Of a DNA stretch of 64,000 bases, positions 8,195-19,037 are shown piece by piece. The notes beneath the pieces were generated by a model that saw nothing but the letters and a program-made list of their open reading frames with translations, was not told where the DNA came from and made no database searches. Every line of letters begins with the position of its first letter. Within the stretch, counting starts at the first letter, position 1. The position numbers and the translations under genes were made by a program. This DNA is from Amycolatopsis nigrescens CSC17Ta-90 (GTDB lineage: Bacteria; Actinomycetota; Actinomycetes; Mycobacteriales; Pseudonocardiaceae): the NCBI RefSeq assembly GCF_000384315.1, contig NZ_ARVW01000001.1, positions 8,477,001 to 8,541,000 on the forward strand, given 5' to 3'.

Positions 8195-9589
8195 TCAGCT
8201 TGCTCGGCGGGTTTCGGCGTCTCGCTGTTCGGCGAGTTCGGCCATCAGGGAGGTGGTGTGCGTGCCGGCGCGGAACACCGGGTCGGCCAGCACCTCGCGC
8301 AGCACGCCGGCGGTGGTCCGCACGCCGCCGCCGGCGATGCGGAACTCGGCCAGCGCGCGGTCCATCCGGTTCAACGCGTCGGTGCGGTCCGCGCCCCAGG
8401 TGATCACCTTGGCCAGCAGCGAGTCGTAGTCCGGCGGGATCCGCCAGCCCTGGTAGGCGGCGGTGTCCACCCGCACGAACGGGCCGCCGGGAGTGACGAA
8501 CTCGGTCAGCTCGCCGGGACACGGCGCGAAGTCGCGCGTCGGGTCCTCCGCGTTCACCCGGCATTCCACCGCGACCCCGCGCGGCGCCAGATCCTCCTGC
8601 CGGAACGACAGCGGCCTGCCCGCGGCGATGTTCAGCTGCTCGCGCACCAGGTCCACCCCGGTCACCATCTCGGTCACCGGATGCTCGACCTGGATGCGGC
8701 AGTTCACCTCGATGAAGGCCACCTCGTCGTCGTTCACCACGAACTCGAAGGTGCCGGCCCCGGTGTACCCCACCGCCTTCGCGCCGGCCACGGCCGCCTC
8801 GGTGAGCTGCCGGTAGACGGACTCGTCAAGACCCGGGGCCGGGCTCTCCTCGATCAGCTTCTGGTGCCGGCGCTGGACCGAGCAGTCGCGCTCGCCGAGG
8901 TGCACCACGTTGCCGTGCTCGTCGGCGAGCACCTGAACCTCGACATGACGGCCGCCCTCGAGAAAACGCTCCAGGTACACCCGCTCGTCCCCGAACACCG
9001 CCCTGGCCGCGGCCCTGGTGGCCCGGAACGCGGGCAGCAGCTCGTCCCAGCTCCGCACCACCGCGATCCCTTTACCGCCACCGCCGGCGACCACCTTGAT
9101 GATCAGCGGCAGGCCGATCTCGTGCGCGGCCGAGACCACCTCGTCCGAGCCGAACACCGGCTCGGGCGTGCCGGCCAGCACCGGCAGCCCGGCCTCGGTC
9201 ATCAGCCGCCGCGCCACCACCTTGTCCCCCAGCGAGCCCATCACCTCCGGCCGGGGGCCGACGAAGACCAGCCCGTTGCCCGCGCAGATCTCCGCGAAGT
9301 CAGGGTCCTCGGAAAGGAACCCGTACCCGGGGTGGACCGCCTGCGCACCCGTGCGCAGCGCGGCCTCGACGATCGCCGGCGGGTAGAGGTAGCTGCGTTT
9401 CGCTGCGCCAGGGCCGATCTGCACGGCCTCGTCGGCGGCGAGCACGGCCGCCGACTCGCGGTCCACTTCGGAATGCACCACCACGGACCGGACGCCGAGC
9501 TCCCGGCAGGTCCGGACCACCCGCAGCGCGATCTCGCCCCGGTTGGCCACCAGCACCGTCTCGAACGGCGGCCGCGTCACCGCGCTCAC
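8195..9589 (-). CDS. accC: Acetyl-CoA carboxylase biotin carboxylase subunit
   Basis: A 464-aa biotin carboxylase, normal length for AccC. It carboxylates the biotin on AccB using ATP and bicarbonate. Visible features are the N-terminal VLVANRGEIALRV, the ATP-grasp glycine loop KVVAGGGGKGI, the EMNCR-like segment FIEVNCRIQVEHPVTE and a C-terminal closing domain. The GTG start overlaps the accB stop (GTGA), so translation is coupled. It is the last gene of the ten-gene leftward operon and is followed by the 8054-8109 terminator. As a separate AccC it differs from the housekeeping actinobacterial AccA3-type fusion, so it probably serves polyketide synthesis. Confidence 0.95.
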   Translation of the reverse strand: MSAVTRPPFETVLVANRGEIALRVVRTCRELGVRSVVVHSEVDRESAAVLAADEAVQIGPGAAKRSYLYPPAIVEAALRTGAQAVHPGYGFLSEDPDFAEICAGNGLVFVGPRPEVMGSLGDKVVARRLMTEAGLPVLAGTPEPVFGSDEVVSAAHEIGLPLIIKVVAGGGGKGIAVVRSWDELLPAFRATRAAARAVFGDERVYLERFLEGGRHVEVQVLADEHGNVVHLGERDCSVQRRHQKLIEESPAPGLDESVYRQLTEAAVAGAKAVGYTGAGTFEFVVNDDEVAFIEVNCRIQVEHPVTEMVTGVDLVREQLNIAAGRPLSFRQEDLAPRGVAVECRVNAEDPTRDFAPCPGELTEFVTPGGPFVRVDTAAYQGWRIPPDYDSLLAKVITWGADRTDALNRMDRALAEFRIAGGGVRTTAGVLREVLADPVFRAGTHTTSLMAELAEQRDAETRRAS

Positions 9590-10098
9590 GCCTCTTCCAC
9601 CGGCCTGAGCACCAGCAGCGGCTGGCCGTACTCCACCGGCTGCCCGTCCGCGGCCAGTATCTCCACCACCTCGCCCGGTGCCTCGGCGACGATGGAGTTC
9701 ATCAGCTTCATCGCCTCGATGATCGCGACCTGCTGCCCGGCCTCCACCACGTCACCGACCGAGACGAACGGCGCGGCATACGGTTCCGGCGCGCGGTAGA
9801 ACGTGCCCAGCAGCGGCGCGCGCAGCTCCACGCCTTCGCGCTCGGCCGGGGGCGGTGCCTCCGCCGGAACCCCCGGCGCCGGTGGCGGCCCTGCCGCCCA
9901 CTCCACCTCCAGACTGGCGCAGCCGAACCGCAGGCTCACCCTGCTCGGGGTGTGCGGGGCGGCCCGCAGGATGTTCTGCACGCCGCTGCTCAGTACCCTG
10001 ATCGCTTCCTCGGCACCCGGCTGCGGGAACTCCTGATCCATGGTCCGGATGTCCTCCTGCAGCCGCTGTTCCGGCGTCACTATCGGCACGCCCGTCAT
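9586..10098 (-). CDS. accB: Biotin carboxyl carrier protein of acetyl-CoA carboxylase
   Basis: A 170-aa AccB. The C-terminal biotinyl domain carries the biotinylation motif EAMKLMN with Lys131, and the preceding thumb-like loop (APLLGTFYRAPEP) is typical of AccB. An Ala/Pro-rich hinge (about residues 70-90) joins it to an N-terminal subunit-contact region. It receives carboxyl groups from AccC and passes them to the carboxyltransferase encoded just upstream (30-bp gap). The stop overlaps the accC start. Confidence 0.95.
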   Translation of the reverse strand: MTGVPIVTPEQRLQEDIRTMDQEFPQPGAEEAIRVLSSGVQNILRAAPHTPSRVSLRFGCASLEVEWAAGPPPAPGVPAEAPPPAEREGVELRAPLLGTFYRAPEPYAAPFVSVGDVVEAGQQVAIIEAMKLMNSIVAEAPGEVVEILAADGQPVEYGQPLLVLRPVEEA

Positions 10099-10128
10099 CT
10101 CCTGCCTCCTGTGTTCTGCTGAAAGTCG

Positions 10129-11811
10129 TTACGCCCCGGCCAGGCCGAAAGCGCGGAACCGGGCCCGCCTGGCGGCGACCAGCTCGTTCCCCGGACGGGC
10201 ACGCAGCTCGCGCAACGCGGCGACCACCGACCGGCGGACCAGGTCGCTGGCCGCGTCCGGGTTCCGGTGCGCGCCACCGTCGGGCTCGGGCACCACCCCG
10301 TCCACGATGCCGAGCCGCAACAGCGAGCCGGCGTCCACCCGCAGCGCCCCCGCGGCACGGGTTGCCGCCCCCGGGTCACGCCACAGGATCGCCGCGCATC
10401 CTTCCGGGCTGATCACCGAGTAGATCCCGTTCTCGCTGACCAGCACCCGGTCCGCGACGGCGAGCGCGAGCGCGCCACCGCTGCCGCCTTCACCGGTGAT
10501 CACGCTGACCACCGGCACCGGCAGCCCGCCCATCGTGCGCAGGCACTCCGCGATCGCCGCGGCCTGGCCCTGCTCCTCCGCCTCCAGCCCGGGATGCGCG
10601 CCTGGCGTGTCCACCAGCGCCACCACCGGTACCCGGAGTTTCGCCGCCAGCCGCATCAGCCGTTCGGCCTTCCGGTACCCCGAAGGCGACGGCATGCCGA
10701 ACTGCCGCTTCACCAGCTCCGCGGTGCTGTGCCCCTTCTGGTGGCCGATGAACATCACCGGCAGCCCGTCCAGGGAGCCGAGGCCGCCGACGATCGCCGG
10801 GCAGTCCGAGCCGCGCCGGTCGCCGTGCAGTTCGACGAACCCGTCCGCCCAGTTGTCGATGTGGTCCAAAGTGGTCGGACGGGCCAGCTCGCGCGCGGTA
10901 CGCAGCACCTCGTCCACCGGTTTCTCCGGCAGCAGCCCTGGATCCCGCAGCACCGGGTCGGTCACCGAGTGCCCCCAGCCGGTGCCGGCGGGGCGGGTCA
11001 TCGACAGCAGGTTCGCCAGCATCCGCGGCAGCTCCGGCCGCGGCCGGACGTCGTCGACGTGCCCGTGCGACAGCAGGAACTCCGCGGTCTGGAAGCCTTC
11101 GGGCAGCCGCTGCCCGATGGTCTGCTCGATCACCCGCCTGCCGGCGAAACCCATCCGTGCGCCTGGCTCGGCGACGATGATGTCCGACAGCGTCGCGTAG
11201 GACGCGGCCACCCCGCCGAAGGTCGGATCGGTGACCAGCGTGATGGTCAGCAGGCCCGCCTCGTCGAGCTCGGCCATGGCGTTGCTGGTCTTGGCCATCT
11301 GCATCAGGGAGAGCACGCCCTCCTGCATCCGGGCGCCACCGGAAGCGGTGACCAGCAACAGCGGCGAGTCGTGCGCGATGGCGGCCTCGGCGGCGGTCGC
11401 GATCGCCTCCCCCGCCGCGCTGCCGAGGCTGCCGCCGAGGAACCGGAAGTCCATCGCGACCACCACCACCGAGTGCCCGTGCACGGCGCCGTGCGCCACC
11501 TGTACCGCGTCGTCGAGACCGGTGGCGCTCCTCGCCTTGGCCAGCCTGGTCGCATACGGCACCAGGTCGGTGAAAGTGAGCGGATCGTGCACCGCGGGGC
11601 GCGGTTCGACGGGCTTCGCCGAACCGTCGTCGAGCAGCTTGGCCAGCCGCTCCGCCGCCGTCATCGGACTGTGCCAGCCGCATTCCGGGCAGACTCCGGC
11701 GAAGCGGTCGAATCTCTTGCGGTACAACAACCCCTGGCATCGCCTGCAGACCAGCCAATCGGTCTGCTCGCTCTGCTGGGCCGCGCGCGGGCGGTTCACC
11801 ATCTCGGTCAT
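10129..11811 (-). CDS. accDA: Acetyl-CoA carboxyltransferase, fused beta (AccD) and alpha (AccA) halves
   Basis: A 560-aa protein joining AccD and AccA in one chain. The N-terminal half has the four-Cys zinc ribbon (CRRC and CPEC, about residues 21-43) and the beta-subunit crotonase motif [10 protein letters not shown]. The C-terminal half has alpha-subunit motifs including DTPGAHPG and GEGGSGGA. It moves carboxyl from biotin to acetyl-CoA, giving malonyl-CoA. The fused form next to accB and accC is known from type II polyketide clusters and would raise extender supply. The ATG at 11811 is chosen because the protein then begins just before the zinc ribbon and overlaps the upstream stop (ATGA). 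A second ATG is at 11802. Confidence 0.94.
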   Translation of the reverse strand: MTEMVNRPRAAQQSEQTDWLVCRRCQGLLYRKRFDRFAGVCPECGWHSPMTAAERLAKLLDDGSAKPVEPRPAVHDPLTFTDLVPYATRLAKARSATGLDDAVQVAHGAVHGHSVVVVAMDFRFLGGSLGSAAGEAIATAAEAAIAHDSPLLLVTASGGARMQEGVLSLMQMAKTSNAMAELDEAGLLTITLVTDPTFGGVAASYATLSDIIVAEPGARMGFAGRRVIEQTIGQRLPEGFQTAEFLLSHGHVDDVRPRPELPRMLANLLSMTRPAGTGWGHSVTDPVLRDPGLLPEKPVDEVLRTARELARPTTLDHIDNWADGFVELHGDRRGSDCPAIVGGLGSLDGLPVMFIGHQKGHSTAELVKRQFGMPSPSGYRKAERLMRLAAKLRVPVVALVDTPGAHPGLEAEEQGQAAAIAECLRTMGGLPVPVVSVITGEGGSGGALALAVADRVLVSENGIYSVISPEGCAAILWRDPGAATRAAGALRVDAGSLLRLGIVDGVVPEPDGGAHRNPDAASDLVRRSVVAALRELRARPGNELVAARRARFRAFGLAGA

Positions 11812-12002
11812 CTCTGGCCCCACTCGTCCTTCGGTCGTGGCTCCCCCGACGTACTTCCGCCCGCGGAACCTGGCCAGGACCCGGGGACCGCGTGCCCGCT
11901 CATGGCCGCGCCGACCACGATCAGCATGTCGACCAGCGCGGTGCCGATCTTCCGCCACCGGGCCCGGAGTGCTTCCTCTTCTTCCGGGGTTGGTGTCCGC
12001 AT
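11808..12002 (-). CDS. 64-aa protein, possible carboxylase small (epsilon-like) subunit
   Basis: A small gene with a strong GAGGAGG Shine-Dalgarno before its ATG and a 4-bp overlap with accDA, so it is almost certainly translated. The product starts [16 protein letters not shown], then has a short hydrophobic stretch (about 18-34) and a Gly/Ser/Pro-rich polar tail. Actinobacterial acyl-CoA carboxylases have tiny epsilon subunits with a PTPEELAAL-type motif beside their carboxyltransferase genes. The PTPEEEEAL motif and position fit such a subunit, but this is inference; no other family was recognised. Confidence 0.62.
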   Translation of the reverse strand: MRTPTPEEEEALRARWRKIGTALVDMLIVVGAAMSGHAVPGSWPGSAGGSTSGEPRPKDEWGQR

Positions 12003-12043
12003 GATTGGACCTCCTCACCAACTCACCGGTTCGCGGCACGCGC

Positions 12044-12358
12044 TCACTCGTATGCCGCCGTCACCTGGTACACCCCGAACGGCCGGCCGGAACTGGTGTC
12101 CCGGAACGGCCGCAGCGGTGTCGTCGTCCTGCGGTGGTCGGCGCCCTGTTCCCATTCCTGGAAGGCCGCCATGCTCTCCCACGAGCTCAGCACCACGAAC
12201 CCGTTCGGGTCCTGGACCGACCGCAGCAGCTCGTTGCCCAGCAGTCCGGGTACACCGGCCAGCTCCTTGCTCACCTCGTGGTAGGCGGCCTCGATCCCGG
12301 CGACGTCCTCGGTCGCGTTGAAGATCAGCACCCGCACCCCGCCGGTGGTACCGCCCAT
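12044..12358 (-). CDS. Antibiotic biosynthesis monooxygenase (ABM) family protein
   Basis: A 104-aa protein of the ABM dimeric alpha-beta barrel fold, shown by the pattern [30 protein letters not shown]. Relatives such as TcmH and ActVA-ORF6 are cofactor-free and convert anthrones or naphthacenones to quinones; others are accessory proteins in pentangular pathways. The start ATG shares a base with the stop of the upstream SDR gene (TGATG), so translation is coupled. With two DUF1772 proteins in the cluster, quinone formation may have more than one route or more than one target ring. Confidence 0.85.
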   Translation of the reverse strand: MGGTTGGVRVLIFNATEDVAGIEAAYHEVSKELAGVPGLLGNELLRSVQDPNGFVVLSSWESMAAFQEWEQGADHRRTTTPLRPFRDTSSGRPFGVYQVTAAYE

Positions 12359-13110
12359 CAGCTCATCCCGCCGTCGACCGGGATCACCGCGCCGGTGACG
12401 AACGAGGACAGGTCGCTGGCCAGCCACAGCACCGCACCGGCGGCCTCGGTCGCCTTGCCGATCCGGCCGAAGGCGCTCTTCTTGCTGTACAAGGAGATCA
12501 TCGCCTGACGCTGGTCGTCGGGCAGGTCGCGCAGGGTCTCGGTCTCGATCACGCCGAGGCGCAGGATGTTGAACCGGATACCGCGCTCGCCGAACTCCCT
12601 TGCCAGCGAACGGTTCAGGCCGATCAGGGCGGCCTTGGTTGCGGTGTAGTGCGCCCGCAGCTTCACCCCGGCCTCCACCGACCGCGACCCGATGCTGATC
12701 ACCGAGCTGCCCTCGCCGAGCAGCGGCAGCGACTTCTGGATCACCATGTGCACCGAGGTGAGGTTGGTGGCGACCATCCGGTTCCACTCCTCGAACGGCA
12801 GCTCCGCATACGGGATGTGGCTGATCGTGCCGGCGTTGTTGACCAGCACGTCGAGCTTGCCGTGCAGCCGTTCGCACTCACCGATCAGCTCGGTCACCTG
12901 GTCCGGGTCGGACACGTCGGCGCGGATGATGCTGTGTTCGCCGCCGATCTCCTTGAGCTCGCGCTCCAGCGACGCGACGTGCTCGCTCTCCCGCCGATAG
13001 CAGGTCACCACGTCCACCCCGGCGCGGGCCAGGCCCAGCACCAGGCCGCGGCCGACGCCGCGGACACCACCGGTGACGAGCGCCTTCTTGCCCTTGAGAC
13101 TCAGTTCCAT
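12358..13110 (-). CDS. Short-chain dehydrogenase/ketoreductase
   Basis: A 250-aa classical SDR. The cofactor motif TGGVRGVG is near residue 13, then NNAG near 91, catalytic Ser in SIGSRS, and Tyr/Lys in YTATK. The C-terminus ends [11 protein letters not shown], as in FabG-type enzymes. An Arg in the glycine motif and a Tyr-Arg-Arg after beta-strand 2 suggest NADPH. It probably reduces a polyketide carbonyl; which one cannot be read from sequence. A GGAGG lies 8 nt before the ATG. It resembles the SDR at 15000-15737 in length and operon membership but not in detail, so they likely act at different steps. Confidence 0.9.
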   Translation of the reverse strand: MELSLKGKKALVTGGVRGVGRGLVLGLARAGVDVVTCYRRESEHVASLERELKEIGGEHSIIRADVSDPDQVTELIGECERLHGKLDVLVNNAGTISHIPYAELPFEEWNRMVATNLTSVHMVIQKSLPLLGEGSSVISIGSRSVEAGVKLRAHYTATKAALIGLNRSLAREFGERGIRFNILRLGVIETETLRDLPDDQRQAMISLYSKKSAFGRIGKATEAAGAVLWLASDLSSFVTGAVIPVDGGMS

Positions 13111-13153
13111 TTTCCATTCCTCCAGCTGTCTTGTGTTGACGCGATGTGCGGAC

Positions 13154-13627
13154 CTAGAGCGGCGTGCTCAGCACGGCGACCAGCGCCAGGCAGTTGACCA
13201 GGAAGGCCAACATGCCGAGCAGGCTGCGGCGCCGGTTCCACGGACCCCACACCGGCCGGGGGTCGCGTTCGGTGAAGTCGGCGGGCAGCTGCGCCGGCTC
13301 CAGCGTCTGCACGTAACGGTTTCCCGGCACGTTCTTGGTCAGCGAGATGACCCCGGTGGCCAGCGCCAACAGCGCCGACGTGGCGAACAGGGACTGGGCG
13401 ACCGTGCCGTCCGCGGTCACCGCCAGCGTGAGGTCACCGAGGAAGGTGACGATCAGGCAGAGCGGCATCCAGGGGTCGTACCGGGTGGAGAAGAAGGCGT
13501 GCGCCCGAACGTAGTCGGCGTCCGGCAGCACCCGGAGGAACGGCCAGCCGCCGAGCTGGGTGGCCAGCAGCACGCCGGCCGCGAGCCCGTTCGCCAGCAG
13601 CACGAGCGGGACCAGAATGCCTGTCAT
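13154..13627 (-). CDS. DUF1772 (anthrone oxygenase-like) membrane protein, copy 2
   Basis: A 157-aa membrane protein with four hydrophobic helices, carrying NVPGNRY, then [13 protein letters not shown] and a WNRRR just before the last helix. The same pattern (NVPxNR, PAD, DPRPxW, WxxxR) is in the protein at 2384-2851, so they are paralogs. An anthrone-oxidation role is inferred from the family. The reading begins GTG-ATG with GGAGG immediately upstream; the ATG gives better spacing (6 nt). It lies 19 bp after the aromatase/cyclase gene. Confidence 0.8.
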   Translation of the reverse strand: MTGILVPLVLLANGLAAGVLLATQLGGWPFLRVLPDADYVRAHAFFSTRYDPWMPLCLIVTFLGDLTLAVTADGTVAQSLFATSALLALATGVISLTKNVPGNRYVQTLEPAQLPADFTERDPRPVWGPWNRRRSLLGMLAFLVNCLALVAVLSTPL

Positions 13628-13646
13628 CACCGACCTCCGCCGTGCT

Positions 13647-14997
<1,351 letters not shown>

Positions 14998-14999
14998 GG

Positions 15000-15737
15000 T
15001 CAGATCCCCCCGTCCACGGTGATGTTGGCGCCGGTCACGTACTTGGCGGCGTCACCGGCCAGGAACAGCACCGAGGCGGCGACCTCCTCCGGCTGGCCGA
15101 TCCGGCCGAGCGCGGTCATCGCGGCGAGCCGCTCCAGCACGTGCGGCGGCAGGCCGGCGCCTGGCTCGGTTTCGGTGACCCCCGGCGAGACCAGGTTGAC
15201 CCGGATACCGCGCGGGCCCGCCTCCTTGCACAGCGCCCTGGTGAACCCGATCAGCGCGGCCTTGGCGGTGGTGTAGTGCACCGCGTTCGGCCTGCCGCGG
15301 CTGGCCACCGACGACCCGATGCTGATCACCGAGCCGCCGTCGGCCAGCGCCGGCAGCGCCGCCTGGGTGACCAGGTAGGTGGCGGTCACGTTGCTGTCCA
15401 TCACCCGCTGCCATTCGGCGGTGTCCAGCTTGCCCAGCGGGGCCATGCCGTCCACTCCGACGTTGTTGACCAGGACGTCGAGTCCGCCGAGCGCACCGGT
15501 GGCGGTCTCGACCAGTCCGGCGGCGTCCTCGGCGCTCGTCACGTCCGCCTGCACGACCTGGTGCTGGTCGCCGATTTCCTTCAGCTCACGGGTGAGTTCC
15601 GCGGCCGCCTCGGCATCGGTGTGGTAGCAGGTCACGACGGTGGCTCCGGCACGCGCGAACGCGAGCACCGTCGCCCGGCCGATCCCCTTGGTTCCTCCGG
15701 TCACAAGCACCCGCTTGCCCGACAATCCTTGATCCAC
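15000..15737 (-). CDS. Short-chain dehydrogenase/ketoreductase, first gene of the leftward operon
   Basis: A 245-aa SDR with TGGTKGIG near residue 14, NNVG (instead of NNAG) near 91, Ser in SIGSS, Tyr/Lys in YTTAK, and a C-terminal VTGANITVDGG. This is FabG-like and probably reduces a polyketide ketone. The reading frame stays open far upstream, but the true start is taken as GTG 15737. It follows an AAGGGA, and family similarity begins at VDQGLSGKRVLVTGG. It is first in the ten-gene operon, so the promoter lies in 15738-15988. Confidence 0.9.
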   Translation of the reverse strand: MDQGLSGKRVLVTGGTKGIGRATVLAFARAGATVVTCYHTDAEAAAELTRELKEIGDQHQVVQADVTSAEDAAGLVETATGALGGLDVLVNNVGVDGMAPLGKLDTAEWQRVMDSNVTATYLVTQAALPALADGGSVISIGSSVASRGRPNAVHYTTAKAALIGFTRALCKEAGPRGIRVNLVSPGVTETEPGAGLPPHVLERLAAMTALGRIGQPEEVAASVLFLAGDAAKYVTGANITVDGGI

Positions 15738-15988
15738 CGGACATTCCCTTCTGCTGCGTCGGTCGTGAGTCACGCTGGCGGACACCATGCAGACGCGGGT
15801 TCGGGCGTCACTCGAAACGTGATCCAGCCGATTTCCCACCAGTCGCGGCCCTGGTTCGCGAGCCCTTTCCTCAGGCCGTTTTCGAGCGGGACGCGAGCCG
15901 GACGTGGTTGTGCCGCTAGCCGACGCGGGCACGCTGTCCGGCATCCGACGCCGCATCGGCGACGTCACAGGTACGCAGGGGGTACCGC
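15738..15988. promoter_or_regulatory. Divergent promoter region between the two cluster operons
   Basis: A 251-bp gap between the starts of the leftward ten-gene operon and the rightward LLM-amide operon, so it must carry promoters in both directions. The SARP is the obvious candidate activator. TCGAAAC (near 15812) and TTCGAGC (near 15880) resemble SARP half-sites, but no clean 11-bp tandem array is visible, so I do not assign a site. Confidence 0.6.
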
Positions 15989-16999
15989 ATGAAACTCGGC
16001 GTCAGCTTGACCCCGGGCAGAGCACTGGAACTGGCCAGGGAAGCCGAACGGCTCGGCTTCGCCACCGCACTCGCACCGGAGGGGGACCGCGACGCGATCA
16101 CCGTGCTCAGCTGGGTGGCCGGGCAGACCGAACGGATCGGGCTGGTCTCCGGGGTCTGCCAGATCCCCGGCCGCACCCCGGTGCTCGCCGCGAGTACCGC
16201 GGCCACCCTGAACTCCTTGTGCGGCGGCCGTTTCCGGCTCGGGCTCGGCATTTCCAACTCGTTCACCGCGGACAGCAGGCACGGGCAGCCTTTCCGCGGG
16301 CCGCTCGGCCGGACCAGGGAGTACCTGGAGATCATCCGGATGGTGCTGCGCGGCGAACCCGTGCGCCTGCGCGGCGAGCACTACACGGTCCCGTTCTCCG
16401 AGCACCTCGACGGCTTCCGCGCCGCGTCCGATCCGCACGCCACCCCGATCCTGCTGGCCGCGATCGGTCCGGGGAACTTGGAGCTGGCCGGGGAGATCGC
16501 CGACGGCTGGATCGGGTCCTTCTGCTCACCGGCACAGGTGGAGAAGGCGCTGCCCAGCCTGCGAGCGGGCCGCGAACGGGCCGGCGCGACGCTGGACGGC
16601 TTCGAGATCCTGCTGACCGTGCCGATCGCGGTCGGCGACGACCCGCGTGCGCTCGCCGAGCCGATCAAGAGGTACGTCGCGAAGTTCCTCAGCCTCGGGC
16701 ACCGCGAGCGGAACTTCTACTACCGGCTCGCCGCCGAGCAGGGACTGTCCGAAGAGGCGGACCGAGTGCAGAGCCGCTACCTCGCCGGTGATCCGGACGG
16801 CGCCGCGGCGGCGGTGCCCTTCGAGTTCGTCGACGCGATGGCCCTGCTCGGTCCCCCGGACCGCATCCGCACCAGGCTGGGCCAGTACGCCGACGCCGGG
16901 GCGAGCACCCTGTGCGTGGGACCGTCCGCGCCGACCCTGCCGGAGCAGCGGGCCGCGCTGCAGGTGGCCGCCGCAGTGCTGCCTGCCGGCGCGCACTGA
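15989..16999 (+). CDS. LLM class flavin/F420-dependent oxidoreductase
   Basis: A 336-aa TIM-barrel protein of the luciferase-like monooxygenase superfamily. The pattern MKLGVSLTP at the start, then EAERLGFATALAPEGDRDA, RIGLVSGVCQIPGRTP and GGRFRLGLGISN, matches the F420-dependent (5,10-methylene-tetrahydromethanopterin reductase-like) branch more than FMN luciferases, though the cofactor is not certain. It opens the rightward tailoring operon and could do a reduction or oxygenation of the polyketide. A GGGGG lies about 8 nt before the ATG. Confidence 0.88.
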   Translation: MKLGVSLTPGRALELAREAERLGFATALAPEGDRDAITVLSWVAGQTERIGLVSGVCQIPGRTPVLAASTAATLNSLCGGRFRLGLGISNSFTADSRHGQPFRGPLGRTREYLEIIRMVLRGEPVRLRGEHYTVPFSEHLDGFRAASDPHATPILLAAIGPGNLELAGEIADGWIGSFCSPAQVEKALPSLRAGRERAGATLDGFEILLTVPIAVGDDPRALAEPIKRYVAKFLSLGHRERNFYYRLAAEQGLSEEADRVQSRYLAGDPDGAAAAVPFEFVDAMALLGPPDRIRTRLGQYADAGASTLCVGPSAPTLPEQRAALQVAAAVLPAGAH

Positions 17000-17136
17000 T
17001 CACGACCCACCTCCAAGCCGCCCTCCACGCGGCTTCGAGGTGCGGCTGCCAGGGTCGGTTCCGCAGAGAGCGCGGCCCGCCGTTCGCCCGTGCGATGCCG
17101 CGCACGACCCGACTTCCGAACCCGGAAAGGTAACCG

Positions 17137-18975
17137 ATGTCTGGTGTTGTCGGCTGGATCGACTTCTCGAGGAACCTGCGGCTGCACCGGCCGATCATCA
17201 CGATGCTGGCGTCCACACTGGCGCAACGCGGCCCGGACACCGAGTCGGTGTGGGTTTCACCGGCCGCGGCGCTCGGCTACCGCGGGCTCGCCGCCGATGG
17301 TGCGCCCTGCCAACAGCCCGCCGTGATCGAGTCGGACGGCCGCACCGTCGCCGCCTGCGTGGCCGGCTCCCCCTTCGGCCTGGACGAGCTGCGGGCCAGG
17401 CTGCGGTCGTCCGGGGTCGCGGTGACCCCGGACGCTTCCGCCGCCGAGCTCGTCGCACACGCTTTCCTGCGCTGGCAGGACGAGTTCATCCCGGCGCTGG
17501 CCGGCTCCTTCGCACTGTCCATCTGGGACTCCCGCGCCGAGGAGCTGCTGCTGGCGCGCAGTGCGATGGCCGGACAGGGCCTCTACTACGCGAACACGGC
17601 CACCGGCGTGGTGTTCGGCTCCGAGCGCAAGGCCGTGCTCGCCCACCCGGAGATCTCCTCGGCGGTGGACATCGACGGCATGCGCGAGGTGGTCACGCAC
17701 GCGCTGCCGCCAGGTCCGCTGTTCCGCGACCTCGGCCAGGTGAACGGGGCGGAGATCGCCCGGTTCACCCGCAACGGCTGGAAACGCCGCAACTACTGGA
17801 AGTTCGAGAGCAGGCCGCACACCGACGACGCGGACACCACGATCAGGAACATCCGCGAAATGCTCGAGGAGAGCATGCGGCACAACCTGCCTGCCGACCC
17901 GTCCAAGCTCACCGTGATGCTCTCCGGCGGGATCGACTCCTCTTCGGTCGCCGCACTCGCCGCGGCCGAGCTTCGCCGCCGGGGCAGTGCGGACCGGCTG
18001 AAGACCTTCACCATCGACTACGTGGACGACGAGTTCAAAGCGGACGTCATGCGCGTGACCAAGGACGCACCCTTCGCCGAGCTCGTGGCCGAGCACATCG
18101 GCGCCGAGCAGACCACGGTGCGGCTGGAGGCCACCGACACCCTGGACCCGCTGATCCGGATGGGCATCCTGCGCGCCAACGACGGCCCGACCCGGATCTA
18201 CGACATGGACGCGGCACAGCACCTGTTCCTGCAGCACGTTTCCGCGCAGGGCAACAAGATCGCGTTCACCGGCTACGGGGCGGACAACGCGTTCCTCGGC
18301 GCGAACTGGTCCAACGACAAGGGCCTGATCGAATCCGGCACCTTCCCCTGGGTCGCGCTGGCCCAGCGGTTCGGCGCCATGAACGGGTTCGGCACCGGTC
18401 TGCTCAACCCGGACTTCCTGGCCAAGCTGGACCTGCAGGCCTACTACCGGGACACCTACGCGACCGCGGTCGGCCAGGTGGAGCACCTGCCCGGCGAGGA
18501 CGAGTGGCAGCGCACCATGCGCCGGGTCTCCTACCTGGTGCTGACCCTGTTCCGCAGCGACCAGCCGGTGTTCGCCGACGCCGGGCTGCAGGCGCGTTCT
18601 CCGATCAGCTCGGCGAAACTGCTGCAGTACGCCTACAACATCCCGATCGAGATGCAGAAGCACGGCGGCCACGAAAAGGGCCTGCTGCGCGCGGCGGTCG
18701 CCGATCTGCTGCCCGACGAGATCGTCACCCGGCCGCGCAGCGCCGCCCCGGTCAGCCATCACCCCGGCTACCCGCGGCGGTTGCAGGAGGAGTTCAAGGC
18801 GCTGTTGGCCGACCCGCAGGCACCGGCCAGGTCGCTGATCGACCTTCCGGCCGCGACCGAACTGGCCGACCAGCCGGAACGGATCGCGAAGGACCGGCTG
18901 GCCCGCGCAGACATCGAACTCGCGCTGCAGATGAACCTGTGGATCGAGCAGTACCACGTGCGCCTGGCGCTCTAG
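17137..18975 (+). CDS. Asparagine-synthetase-like amide ligase, catalytic Cys2 replaced by Ser
   Basis: A 612-aa class II asparagine synthetase homologue. The N-terminal Ntn domain starts MSGVVGW where glutamine-using enzymes have MCG; the second codon is TCT, so the Cys nucleophile is absent. The C-terminal synthetase domain keeps the ATP pyrophosphatase loop SGGIDSS (263-269) and should adenylate a carboxylate. Cys-less relatives use a free amine rather than glutamine ammonia; beta-lactam synthetase is an example, and PdmN in pradimicin synthesis couples an amino acid to an aromatic polyketide acid. A polyketide-amino acid amide ligase is therefore the best guess. Cluster relatives with other proposed roles include FdmV and OxyD. 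GGAAAGG precedes the ATG. Confidence 0.9.
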   Translation: MSGVVGWIDFSRNLRLHRPIITMLASTLAQRGPDTESVWVSPAAALGYRGLAADGAPCQQPAVIESDGRTVAACVAGSPFGLDELRARLRSSGVAVTPDASAAELVAHAFLRWQDEFIPALAGSFALSIWDSRAEELLLARSAMAGQGLYYANTATGVVFGSERKAVLAHPEISSAVDIDGMREVVTHALPPGPLFRDLGQVNGAEIARFTRNGWKRRNYWKFESRPHTDDADTTIRNIREMLEESMRHNLPADPSKLTVMLSGGIDSSSVAALAAAELRRRGSADRLKTFTIDYVDDEFKADVMRVTKDAPFAELVAEHIGAEQTTVRLEATDTLDPLIRMGILRANDGPTRIYDMDAAQHLFLQHVSAQGNKIAFTGYGADNAFLGANWSNDKGLIESGTFPWVALAQRFGAMNGFGTGLLNPDFLAKLDLQAYYRDTYATAVGQVEHLPGEDEWQRTMRRVSYLVLTLFRSDQPVFADAGLQARSPISSAKLLQYAYNIPIEMQKHGGHEKGLLRAAVADLLPDEIVTRPRSAAPVSHHPGYPRRLQEEFKALLADPQAPARSLIDLPAATELADQPERIAKDRLARADIELALQMNLWIEQYHVRLAL

Positions 18976-19037
18976 CTCATTCGACGCCGGCATGCGCGGC
19001 TCGCGGTGTGCGGGGACAGAACCAACGGAGGCGGAGA

